DNA of 64,000 nucleotides, taken from Dicyema japonicum. Taxonomy: Eukaryota > Dicyemida > Rhombozoa > Dicyemidae. Shown here piece after piece: positions 44,481 through 55,576 of the stretch. The stretch is taken from the NCBI GenBank assembly GCA_011109175.1, contig RDEW01000052.1:62001-126000 (forward strand). Reading direction: 5' to 3'. The notes under the pieces were generated by a model. It saw nothing but the letters and a program-made list of their open reading frames with translations. It was not told where the DNA came from and searched no databases. The translations under genes and the position numbers were made by a program. How positions within the stretch are numbered: the first letter of the stretch is position 1; every line of letters starts with the position of its first letter.

Positions 44481-46360
44481 AGGCGAATTTTGAATTAAAG
44501 ATTTTTTTAATTATGATATATTTATAATTAAATTTATTTAAAATAATATATATGTGTGGTACACTAATAATCTCGAGATCATTAGCTCTTGTTGGACACG
44601 TCCTGAGGTTGGACCCGACATGAGAGGAACAACACAAAAACATGTAAAAAAGTTATTTAGGGGAATGTTTGAAAAAAATAAAATTAAGGTTTTCGAATAT
44701 CGATAGCTATTGTCGGAGGAAACAGAATGGCCATTCAGGCTCCCCTTTTATTTATTATCCCCAGGTTTACTCTTTGGTAAGTCCAGTGCCGACTATTTCA
44801 GAGTTCCGCTTCCGAGGAGAAGTAGGTTCGCCCTCGGGAGAATCACTGGAGGTCAGGACACTTGTATCTTGCTTCATTTGTAATAATCTAAGATCACTTT
44901 AAAAACACGGAACTAGCTAAGTGATCACAACACATTCCAACCGTGCTCTCAGCTTGACACGGTGATCCTCTCTCAAGCCCACACAAGCAACACGGGAGAT
45001 TCTATTCTTAAACAAAGGAATCTTTCCACGCACACTAAAGAGGTTAATATAACGTTTCTGTACCCTTACCTCCAAGATAGTGCGGTTGATGTAGGCAACC
45101 AGTCTGTCAAGGGAGGAGAAGTCACCCAGATGAATCCTTCTAAATAGGTTTTCAGTAATTAAACGGTAGTTGGCACGTTTATAGTTGAAGTGGCAAAAAA
45201 TGGGGGATAAATAGTTCTGCTTTCCGATGGGTCATTCATGATCTTCATATAACCCGTTTCAGATAGCAGCAGTCCCCTTTTTGTGGCGAAGAGTTAACTC
45301 AATGGGCAAAGTTGGTGCTTCGCAATCATATCCCTACAGATGAGTAGGTTGTTCAAGGTAGACAGAGCAGATAGGCCGGGAATAAAATGGCTATTCCTCC
45401 ACACGAGCTGAGTGGAGGACGTACATGTTAATAAGGAAATTTTTTCCTTTGTAGTTGCAAATGAAATCGCAATAATCTGTAGCATTGTGATCCCCCAAAA
45501 GGTATTTCACTTCCGATGAGATTTCCATGCTTTTATGCTACTTCCGTCATTAGTTAGTCCCCCACCGCTCAGTTTCTTCGTTCAGTCGGGTTATTTGTGG
45601 TCGGCATATTTTATTTGTTTAACCACACAACGTTAAGATAATATCTATCTCCAAGGATCCATGTGGCACACGTGGTTATTTTCTATTATTTAAAATTTTT
45701 AAATATTAATAAAAAGATTTATATAAAATTTGGCGAATTTAAATTTATTCGTGACAAGGTTATCGTTTGATTACTTGTTGTTAAATTAATTATTCTAAAG
45801 ACCAATGGTAAAACCAAACTAACTAATCCCACGATCCTGATGGGTTCCAGTAAAACCCTCACCCAAGCACAGTGATCCAGAGGACACTGTCCGGGAAGCG
45901 AGGTCGATGCCAGAACTCATCGACAGCAGCGAAATAGTCTCCCGGAAATGTTAAAGCATCCACCCAAGAATGATACGGACAAACCAGATGGCCGTTCTAT
46001 TTGGAATCTCTATTATTCCCGCACTCAGACATCCTGACAATCCACAGAGACAGCACGTTTAATATTTTAGTTACTAAATATATTTTATTAATACATTTAA
46101 TTAAAAAATCTGCTTATCACCGTTTAATATCAGCAATCTACCTATCATCGCCGCCTGTTTTTAATTCACAGGAAAATGACTCCAGAAAATTTTCACTTGG
46201 TTCGTCCAAGGGATTTGTTTTTTGCTAGGAAATTTAACTTTCATAAAACGTGAGATAAATAAGCAAGCATTTTTCCAGCGAGGAACCTTAAATTCCTCAC
46301 GTGGTAAAGAAAAGATGCACGAATCGCTCTGAAGACAGTTCTTTTTCAGGCCCATCGCGG
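44481..46360. other. Intergenic with repeat family A copy
   Basis: A diverged minus-oriented copy of family A lies at about 45800-46000 (AAACCAAACTAACTAAT, CGATCCTGA, GTGATCC.GAGGAC shared with 52365-52440). The block at 44930-44990 resembles 5330-5390 (CTCTCAAGCCCACACAAGCA versus CCCTCAAGTCCAAACAAGCA). Short ORFs are otherwise unsupported. Confidence 0.45.
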
Positions 46361-46361
46361 T

Positions 46362-46479
46362 TTAAATCTCGGGGGATGGTCGCTCTCTTGCATGATATTT
46401 GATTGTCAGGAAAAAGACAGCGATGACTGATAGAACAGACCCCCATACAAATTGTTAGAGGAATGAGAGCATCCACCAT
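46362..46479 (-). CDS. 31-residue single-span membrane peptide
   Basis: ATG at 46479-46477, a 22-nt intron at 46427-46448 and a stop at 46364-46362. The product is MVDALIPLTIFIAVFFL followed by a basic end TIKYHARERPSPEI. Splicing turns two unrelated frames into one clean membrane span. Size and layout recall mini-subunits such as OST4 of the oligosaccharyltransferase, but identity is not established. Confidence 0.4.
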
Positions 46480-46854
46480 TAATTTTGCTACTAACTTTTA
46501 AGTAAACAAGCAAATCTGTAAAAGCAATTATTATAAATTTGATTCATCGATCTCCGATGGTTTACTGACGTATATTGACGTCTTCCTGAATAATTGAAGG
46601 CTAATATATTCATAATCGATTAAAATCCATAGTAAACCTCTTCCACGCGGCAGCTGTTGTCCCTTAATTAATAATTACAATCGAATATAACAGTTTTTTC
46701 TCAACAAGTCTATTTTCAAGCGACTGTTACTAAGTCGGGGACATAATCTTATAAATAAACAACGACTGCCCAATCCATTGTTAGCAAACGATTTTCATGC
46801 GAGTCGATCGCGATTGTCCAAATAAATAGGATTATCGCCGTTTTCTTCATTTTT

Positions 46855-49800
46855 ATGTTAATTACCGTAGTTTTGATTTTGGCTGGCATTTTTGTCAACT
46901 CTGAAAATACAAATGGTGAGTGTCTTATATGCTATTTTAAATTTCAAATCTCATGTTTTGGGCCACGTGGCAGTTACATCTTAATTGGAGAGAAATAAAT
47001 TTGCCTTTGACAGCATCCTTTGTCTAGCAAACATTATTTGTAAGAATGGGCCATTCCAGATGGGCGGCGAGATCTATTAGTGCAGGCTTGTAATTACAAG
47101 CAATAATTGCTTTCCAATTTATTTTCATATTTCAATTATTTACTGTATTGTAGTCACTCTGTTGGATTCCCTTAGTTCTTTCCGGACTCTGAGCACTTCT
47201 CAACAAGGCCAAGTTTGTTTGAAATTGCCGACTTTAGTGGTACTCAATGAAGATTGGAGGCCAAACGATATTCTTTACTTGTTCTATTGGGGATGAGGAG
47301 GATAGGAGTTCATGGTTCATTAGCCCATTGATCAGATCCCCCAGTTACAAGATTTTCGTGGACATTGAAATCACTTTGAAGGGGTTCTTTTATCGCTCAG
47401 ATATCTCCGTTGAAAAAATATTGCTTTTTTTGGTGGACGAAACCAAGAGAAATGTCAACGGAGTTTATTTTTTGTTTATTTTTCAGTACAAATTATTCCG
47501 GGGGAACAAAATAGCCGGAAGGAACGTGATCTTTTCTTACGTCTTTGACTCCTTCTCCCCAACCGTGAGTCTTGTCGTGGTTAACAAACTCGGCTGTGTG
47601 GGGGTGAACAGAATAAAGATCTACTACAAACGCTGTAAAAAATTTATCAACTCCTTCACTCATTTTCCTTCAGCTTTATCGGCGAATTCTGAAGTTCCCT
47701 ACCATTTTACTCGTAGATCAAAGGACATTGCTCCCCCGGGTTCGTCCCCCTGAAGGATCAACCCTCTTATACTTGTGATTTGGATGCTATGCCCCGGCAA
47801 ATTAAGGGATCATGTGTATGCCCAGCTGGCTCCACATTAGAAAATGCCCTAGGAATTTGTAAAAGTAAATATTTCCCGCTTTGTCAATATTTCCGTGATT
47901 TTACATTCCAGAATGTCCCCCACATTCGTACAAAGACTGGAAGGGTAACGAAAACTGCAGAGGATGCCCGAAAAATTCCGAGAGTGTGAACTTTACGAAA
48001 TGTCTCTGCAGAAAGGGATTTGTCAAGAAATTTCTGGGGGATGGAACGTTTTACTGTTTAAGTGATTATAATTTTTACTCCCAAGATAACACCCTGGGTC
48101 TCCAGATGTTCAATACTACCGTATTTCACGGCAACTCCGGCCTTGTCTACATTACAGTCGACGGGGAGCAATCAGAGTCATTGACCTTGAAGGATTACAA
48201 ACTCTTCTGTTCGATAACTTCTCCGAAAACTCAAATGCCGTGTTCCTTAGCTCACAAATTGTGCGAAACTCGGAAAATCATAAAGTTTACATTTTTCCGA
48301 TTTTAGGGTTTTGCTTACAAACGTGGACCCCGGAGTTACCTACAACTTGGTTCTGGTGGCTGTACTTGAGGATTCCGTGAAACAGGTGATTACCGCCAAC
48401 AAATTAACCCTCAATCTTCAGATTGGAAACTGTTCCGTGTTTTATTTATTTTAGGGATTCTTGTGGTCATTAAGCACGTGTCTGTCAATTCGATCGGAGA
48501 CTTGCACATTGAAGTCCCAGAAATGCCAAAATCCTACAAAATGTTGCGAGTTCTACTTTGCCCCGAGGGACTGGTCTGTCAGGAAAGGGATGACCTGAAA
48601 GTCTCTAAGAGATCTATCAGGGTCCCCGTTCTGGAAGTCGGCGTGTATACCTTAAAGATTTACGCCTTTTCTGGAACTGCCCAAACTCGGGGAGAAACTA
48701 GTTTGTGGTTTTACTAACACAAGCCTTTTTCACCGAGAAAGCCTCAAAGACAGTCGTCGTCGGCTTTGTCGTCTTCACAGTCCTATTTTTCATTTTTTTA
48801 TTTTTGGCTCGCAGGTGCTTTCGGTGAGTGACTTTAGGAAAATATTCAAGAGTCGTAATGTTAAAAACTCAGAGACTTGGTACCACTGTCCTGACATCTT
48901 CTTCACCCGTGAAAGTCTTAGATGACCTTCATTTTAGATTTTTTGAAGAAACGGGGGAGTTCGAGCAGTTGTATGACTTGGTCGTGCGATTCCGGGACCA
49001 TGGGAGACTCAGCAAAAGTGCTGGACCTTTCAATACTGAATCAACATTTTTTGAATTATAAAAATCTCGTTTTGGACAAATGTCTGTTTGAAGGTCGGAT
49101 CTTTGATTATTATAGGGGAGCTGAACAAAGTCTATAACGGGAGATACAAGCACAGTAAATGGACACAGAATGTGGCTGTGAAGGCGGTAAAATCAGAAGT
49201 CGACTTTGTAAACGAGGCTTATATTCTGAGTCTTTTGAATCACAAAAATGTGACTAAATTCGTCGGGGTGATTCCTTCGGGGACGTAAATTTGATCTTAT
49301 CCGACTTCATGTGCAACGAATCCTTGGATAACTACCTCAGGGTTAAACGTTGCCATATTTCTAGGTATTTTCAGCCAACTTGACGCGGGAGCAAATGTTA
49401 GGATTCCTGGGGGATGTGGCTGATGGGATGAGTCACCTCTTCCAGTTGAGGATCATTCACAGAGTTCTCTTAATGGTTGTGACCTTGCAGGATTTAGCAG
49501 CACGGAACGTTCTTTTGGACGGCAATGGAACCTGTAAGATCACTGATTTCGGATTGGCACGGAAAATCAACAATTCCGCTGATTTTGTAGTAATCAAGGT
49601 TCTATTTGGGGGGTCATCTAAGGACGACAAGATACCCGTAAAATGGACTGCGCCGGAATGTTTCGTTGACTTTCGATTCAGTTTTTACTCCGATGTTTGG
49701 TCATTTGGAGTGTTCGCTTGGGAAGTCATGTCTTTGGGGGACAAACCATATTTTGACTGGTCAAATACTCGAGTGATCCGACTAGTGAACCAGGGGTACC

Positions 49801-50255
49801 GACTGCCTCCCCTGTGGTTGGTTTTGTCTTTAAACTTAAAGAACTGTCCCAAACGAGTTTATAAATTAATCGAACAGTGTTGGAGTCATTTCCCTGAAGC
49901 AAGACCCCCCGTTTCTACAATCTTGTCGGATATTAACGGCATGGACTCTGAAGAGATTGAGAAGGAAGTCTATAACCAGTAAACGCTGCTGTTGATCGCT
50001 AGATTTGTGGTACCCAGTGTTTCGGATAAGGATTGTTTGACTGAGAAGATTGAGTACTTTCTGGAGACCCTGGGCTTGGAAGAGCTAAAAGAAATTTTCT
50101 ATGGACAGAACATTTACACAATGGACAAGGTTAAGGATTCATCTAATGATTAGTTGACTTATTTAACCGAGGATGATCTGATTTTGTTAGGGATTGATAG
50201 GATAAATTGTACAAAGTTGATGGAAGCAGTTTCCACTTGGAAAAGTTTATTCTGA
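46855..50255 (+). CDS. Eph-type receptor tyrosine kinase, 18 exons
   Basis: Surface receptor for ephrins that signals cell contact and position. Spliced length is 921 residues after restoring one base. Order: signal peptide MLITVVLILAGIFVNS; ephrin-binding domain starting VTLLDS with WFISPLIRSP, VDIEITLK and LGCVGVNRIKIYYKRC; Cys-rich IKGHCSPGF, SCVCPAGS, CPPHSYKDW, CLCRKGF; two FN3-like domains; span VVVGFVVFTVLFFIFLFLA; kinase with VAVKAVK, HRDLAARN, DFGLAR, WTAPE; SAM domain LTEKIEYFL to LMEAVSTW. Introns: 46916-47153 (238 nt), 47213-47237, 47463-47486, 47694-47716, 47865-47911 (47), 48285-48306, 48432-48454, 48701-48723, 48815-48837, 48915-48937, 49094-49115, 49342-49364, 49464-49490, 49599-49622, 49821-49841 (tentative), 49979-50002, 50130-50153. 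Odd: glycine loop reads FEGELN, the activation loop has no Tyr, and a G is missing at 49278-49281. Confidence 0.93.
46916..47153 (+). other. Long first intron of the Eph gene
   Basis: Ten times longer than the other introns. Donor GTGAGT; the acceptor TAG follows TTTACTGTATTG. It splits the codon between the signal peptide and VTLLDS. It contains GCCACGTGGC at 46963-46972, a palindromic E-box that could be regulatory. Confidence 0.75.
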
Positions 50256-50420
50256 TTTTAAAATTTTAATATATAAATTTTATTTTAATTTTTTATAACT
50301 TAATTTCCATAAATTAGTAAGTTTGAATATGTATGTTTATGTTATAATATTTTTTTGGTGTGGTGGTTACGTGCCTCGTTTCTTGATTGGATCGCAATTG
50401 AGAAAAATGTCTAAAAGGCA

Positions 50421-51430
50421 ATGGATACAAAGGGATGCATCTCGTTAAAGGTCCTTACGTTCAATGCTAGAGGCTTATCTACGACCTGGTCGAGGAAGAT
50501 TCTCTGTGACGACCTGGAGAGATACGACGTATCTATTGGGTGTCTACAAGAGACGAAAGTAACTTATGTCAGCCGAGCGACTCAAAACATTATAGATTTG
50601 GATTTGCCATCCACTCAAAGTTGACAAGTGCAGTCCACCGTATATGGAGTGTGAATGACAGGATCTTTGTTATACAAATCCGGCTAAACGACTTACCTCC
50701 TTCGAAGAGCTTTCTGACAATTGTAAATGTTTATGCGCCACACTGGCGGGAGAGTAGCGAAAATGGCCTACGATAATATCGAGGAGTGCTTATACATAAG
50801 AAATTGCAGCGAAAGATGAGTCGTCATCACTAATACTCATTGCTGGGGATTTGAATGCAAAAATCGGGTTGAAGAATAACCCGGATGACGTTTTCTTGGG
50901 AGAACATGGACGGGGAATAAGAAACCTACCCGGGACAATACTTGGTCACTTTTGTATGGCAAACAACCTTTTCCTATGCAACACTGCATTTGCGCATCCT
51001 GCCACAAAACTACGTGGATGGGGAAGCGAAGGAACTCAGAGGGAAAACTGGTCCCAATATACAACCAAATAGATTATGTCATATGCCGGGCTATAGACAA
51101 ACACCTTCTAGTAAACGCACGTTCATATGAAGGCTCGACGACTGTCAGCGACCACAAGATGGTTATTGCGACCTTCGGACACGTGCTGAGGATAGAATTA
51201 ACATACCCACCTAACATATCTATGGAAACATACTATGTTAGCCAAGAAGGCCGCTATCGTGGAAGACCAAGAACAACACTGCCAATAGTCTTACAAAAAT
51301 ACCTGGTCAATATCAAAAAAATCTAATAAATGCCGATGACCTGGACAACATCAGAGCCTTGGCTAGGAATAGGGGAGCATGGAAAAGGATGACATCTGAC
51401 CTTGTTTCTTTTGCTGCACATGCGGGGCTA
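50421..51430 (+). pseudogene. Non-LTR element: endonuclease joined directly to the 3' tail
   Basis: The endonuclease starts TFNARGLSTTWSRK and runs through CLQETKV, NVYAPHW, GDLNAKIG and YNQIDYVICRA to SDHKMVIATF (51148-51176). The next residues, GHVLRIELTYPPNISMET and RYRGRPRTTLPIVL, are the tail found at 32640-32790, so the whole reverse transcriptase is missing. Several frameshifts. It lies 165 bases downstream of the Eph stop codon. Confidence 0.8.
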
Positions 51431-51477
51431 TAATTAGTATGGCTCCCGTGAAGTGCTTAAATAAATAATGTTATAAT

Positions 51478-51730
51478 ATCTTGACTGCGTGGTGTCATGT
51501 GGCTCCATGTTGCTACCTAATTGAAGATTTTCTTCCCTCTGGCGGAGTCATTGGATTCACCTTACTATGGAGACGTCTAATCCCTGGCCGGCATTCAAAA
51601 GGATCCACCTATTCATTCAACCGTGAGAAAATATCCCTCCCTGGCGACGAGTCCTGGAAATAACTACAGCTCCCAGGACAACGCTCTCTGTTGCAGTGTT
51701 CATAGGTTAGGGTCCTCCTGGAACGCGTCC
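51478..51730 (+). repeat. Dispersed repeat family A, left arm of an inverted pair
   Basis: Contains CTTCCCTCTGGCGGAGTCAT and GGATTCACCTTACTATGGAG, matching the complement of 52500-52590 closely. Confidence 0.7.
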
Positions 51731-52349
51731 ACTGCTTTTATATTATATACAAGAACACTTATGGTCCACTGAAGTGCGTCATTTTGTCTAGACTTTTAGC
51801 GTTTTTTGCTGATTCAAGGTAATATTTTTGGCACTTCAAATGATTAGGAAATTGATCGCACCACTGACAACATGGTTATCCCCCTCGACTGGAAGGAAAT
51901 ACACTCGAATAGTTAACAACCTTTTGTGGAGATCCCTTGAGTGGGTTGAGATAAAACTCATTTTGACAGTAGTGTCCTTGCTAAAAGTAATCCATGGATT
52001 CCTAGACTTCGCATTCATCGGTCGAAGGTTTCTTTTTATTACTCTCCCCCTTATCTTCTTTCACTATTATAGAGGTCTCCAGTCATTTGTAGACCCAATT
52101 TGTCGAGTATGCAACTCCTCTGATATGACAACGCAAAGGCCTTCTTGCTATCTAGAAGCTAGAAAGGTTCATCGTCCAGGTACCGAATGGTGGTTTGTCG
52201 CATCTTCCTTCACGATTGATAAACTAAACTCAATCAGACGATCTATACCCTCAGCGTCTAGGAGAATCAAATATAGTTGAGAACTTTCTTAGGACTATCG
52301 AGTTTCCCCCAGGTTAAATAATAGTGGCATCATATGATTCACCTTATTA
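51731..52349. other. Spacer between inverted repeat arms
   Basis: A plus frame at 51828-52280 (150 codons) is open but has no recognised motif; it may be the internal sequence of an element whose ends are the two arms. Confidence 0.35.
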
Positions 52350-52620
52350 TTCCAAAGTAAAACAAAACTAACTAATTGTTTGATCCTGACGTGTACCAGC
52401 AGAACAGTGATCCTGAGGACGTTGTCAAGGAAGGTGAGGTCGATTCCAGAACTCGTCGCCAGGGAGCGAAATTGTCTCCAAGTGGAATGAATAGATTGAT
52501 CCCATTGAATGACGGCCAGGCGTTGAGCGTCTCTTGAGTAAGGTGAATCCAATGACGCCACCAGAGGGAAGGAAGAGAAATCTTCAATCATGTAGCCACA
52601 TTGCACCACTAGTCTTGCCT
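52350..52620 (-). repeat. Dispersed repeat family A, right arm of an inverted pair
   Basis: Inverse of 51478-51730 and similar to 25990-26330; begins AAACAAAACTAACTAATTG on the plus strand. Confidence 0.7.
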
Positions 52621-52839
52621 TTTTAAATTAATTAAATTTTAAATGGTATAATTCGTTTTATTTATTATTTATTTAAAACCAAGAATCACCTACGAAATAA
52701 AAAAGAGTGAGGGCCGTCAGGTGATCCCGGCCTCCTTTAACATCCACCTCATTCTTCCTTTGTGCTCCTCTCGAGAGCCGACACACTTCCTGTATGGACG
52801 ATTCACTTTTCGGAGGTTTTGACTGAGCGCCCATTCTTC

Positions 52840-53765
52840 TCACGAGTTCCTCGAAAGGGTCGGCTTGAGTGGCGAGGAGGACCTTTGTAGGGCCCTCGTT
52901 ACTGTCTCTTGGAAGGAGTTTATTTTCTTTAGATTTGTATAGCATAGGTTAGTACCCCATGCAGCGCACGAGTAGTCGATTGAAGGTAGTATATATTGGG
53001 AGTAGAGATGATTTACTGTTAATTGGAAACATCTTTTGTAGTATCCAAGTAGCGTTTTTACAAAGTTTAGTTTTCGGTGGGAAGAGGAGATGATGTTGCT
53101 CACATGTTTGCTTAAGGTCATTAGTGAGGCATATGTGATCCCCAGTATTTTGGTTGTATTGTGGAGGGAATTGTTATCTCATTTAGGGTCAATGAAGGTG
53201 CCGAGTTTGTTAATCTTCTACTGAAAGTAAAAATCATGGAGTACAACTTTTCAGGACTTGGTGTGAATTGGTTCCTCCTAAGCTAAAAGTTCAGGTTGTC
53301 CAGTAACTCTTGTAAACGGGTACCCGCTGTGTGGATACACTGGTCTCTTGTTGCCAGGATTAAATCGTCAGCATAAGCAAGGAGCAGAGTATCGTCGCTG
53401 CTGAGGGAAAGCATGTCGCTCATAAAGAGGTTGAAGAGAATGGGTGAGAGAGGGGATCCTTGCGGACCCCATTCGGCGGAAATTGGTGACAAATATTGAA
53501 TGTGAAATTACTTTTCGTCTGTTGAGGAAGTTTGCAGGCAAAATTTTCAAGTTGTTTGCAATGTTGGAGCCATAAATCTTCCTGGTGAGCTGTTTCCTCG
53601 GTATCGAGTCTAGAGGAAACAAGGAAGGAGCTGTCATGTTGACCTTGGGAAGAAGGTTAATGGATGAATTATCTGAGGAGGAAGATAAACGCCTAGCATG
53701 AATTAAGTGTGTGAATAAGATAGAGGTTTTCATGAAGAGAACCAAGTCCAAAGCTCTTACATTCA
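52840..53765 (-). pseudogene. Non-LTR reverse transcriptase, decayed
   Basis: From the right: SIPRKQLTRKIYGSNI, ILPANFLNRRKV, NGVRKDPLSHPF in shifting frames, then GSPLSPILFNLFMSD and LLAYADDLILATRD (catalytic YADD, 53340-53380), and after a gap the thumb YSQYILPSIDYSCAAWG (52965-53010). Same family as 11055-12720. Confidence 0.8.
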
Positions 53766-53814
53766 GACGAGGTTAAACTAAGGAGGAGAGGGAAAACAGG
53801 CTAAAAATACACAC

Positions 53815-54660
53815 CCTTTAAAAAAATCTTGAATTATTACAAATAACAGAAGCACTCTGGAGTAGGTTTGCAAGAGGGAACGTGTCGGTGTAGGTGACTG
53901 CCCAGACAAGAGGTTTCCCGTCACGCTTTCATGACAATTATTCGAGCATGGATGGGTCTAAGGCGGCGTCCAAAGCTTGCCTAACTACTTTGTTAAAGCC
54001 CATGTGTCTGGGAGATCAGTCTGCACTCTTCATGCTGGAGAGAGGGTGTAGGCCAAAATAGTTGATCTGGTCTCCGCATCGGCAGGAATGCGGCACACAG
54101 ATTTTTAATCCCAGTTGTAAAGAGATCCCAATACGGACGTATTCATCATACAGAAAGGTACCCTAAACTCCATTAAGAAAGGCGTTGAGCTAGGCAACGG
54201 TCTCGGAAGACGCTCCCGACAACAAAGAAACACGGCGATGTTGGTTAGATGACACTAGCAGATCTTCAAAAGAATTCTGACATACAGCATCGTTTAAACA
54301 CGTTGAAAAACATGAAAGGTTGGGAGAACTGATAAGTCAATAGAGAATTCAGAGAGGGAGTGTAGAATCCTCTTGACAAGGGTGTTACAGACCATTAGCA
54401 ATGAGAGATATGCAGGGAGAGAAATGTGTAGTGTTGAATTCCAAGCCCTCCGAGTCTCTCCAGCAGTATGGCTTGCTTCCACGAGTAATCCTCGAATCGG
54501 ACGTTGAAGATACACGCCACTGTCGAACGGAAGATCCCGTCAATCTGTGCGAGTTTGTCACACTGGGTGAAATAAGGAGCAGTCCTTAGGACATATGCAA
54601 GCCTCTCTACGTTGAGGCTGTTCTTTAGGAGAATAATACGTATGCACGTCAAGTAGACAC
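53815..54660 (-). pseudogene. Nuclease-type retroelement, thumb to nuclease
   Basis: Minus frames: YVLRTAPYF, WKQAILLERLGGLGIQH (thumb end), SLPAYLSLL, then EYVRIGISLQLGLKICVPHS, CRCGDQ, FGLHPLSS, QALDAALDPSMLE and KPLVWAVTYTDTF. This links the thumb to the intact nuclease region at 16884 and shows what precedes it in the full element. Stops break the frame. Confidence 0.75.
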
Positions 54661-55255
54661 AAACTGTCTAGACTCTAGAGTCTCTCAAGAACTTATTTTT
54701 CACGTATAGCTCTCCCCATTGCATGCGTGGTATTTGGAGATTTATGGAATATAAGGTCTTCGTCGAACGTGGAAATACTTCTAGATAGTAAGTTCGCGAA
54801 AGATGACAGTTTTTAATACTTCTCTTCTGAAAGTCCACAATTTTAATATGAAACTTTGGGATAGAAAATTGTTTAAATTTTTTTCATCTTGAGGGTAAAA
54901 CTGCTAAAGAATCCAGGCCTCACGACATGATTTTAAAAAAGAAACATCCTCACCAGAAGGGTTTGAACAAAAAGGTACAGGGGTCGTCTGCCATAGGAGG
55001 GTGTTTTTACTCATAAAAAACTGTCTCATGGGAGCAATTCATTGGGGTAGAATTAGAACTGCGGCAGTCAGATATCTTTATGCATTTTCTTTCTACCCGT
55101 GAATTACGCCTTTCAGGCCCAACTATAGTTGGTTGATGAGATTACCAAGATTCCTTAAAGGTACTCAAGCTTGCTTCCAACCTTAAAGGTACTTAAGTTT
55201 TTTTTGTTTAATGAATTTTTCATTAATGAATATTTTACTTAATGAATCAGAGAAA
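54661..55255. other. Intergenic, no supported gene
   Basis: AT-rich; no gene or repeat recognised. Confidence 0.5.
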
Positions 55256-55259
55256 GGCA

Positions 55260-55576
55260 ATAGTGAATTAAATAAAGAAAAAATTTATAACTTCATTATT
55301 GGAATATCAATCGGAGGAAATTCCAATATTATTTATGGATGAAACAAATATAAACATGCACATATCCCGTAAAAAGGGTCGATCAAAAAAAGGAACAAGG
55401 GCTAATGTCGTTGCAACAAGTTCGTGAGGTGCCAATGTACATTTCATTTATGAATTCAAACGTGGATCCTTTAATAAAGAATCCGCCCATGAATGGGTGA
55501 GAATTTGTCTGCGAAAAGGCAGGCAAGTTTACAATTTTCCTGTAGTGCTAGTAGTAGACAATGCTCCGGTAACCGG
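55260..55576 (+). pseudogene. Tc1/IS630-type DDE transposase, first half
   Basis: The frame reads ILFMDETNINMHISRKKGR (first catalytic D, about 55335), VVATSS then a stop, GANVHFIYEFKRGS, and VVLVVDNAP (second D, 55555-55575). It is cut exactly after GACAATGCTCC; the continuation CHSGVEE is found at 57975, so an insertion of about 2.4 kb splits the gene. Confidence 0.8.
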
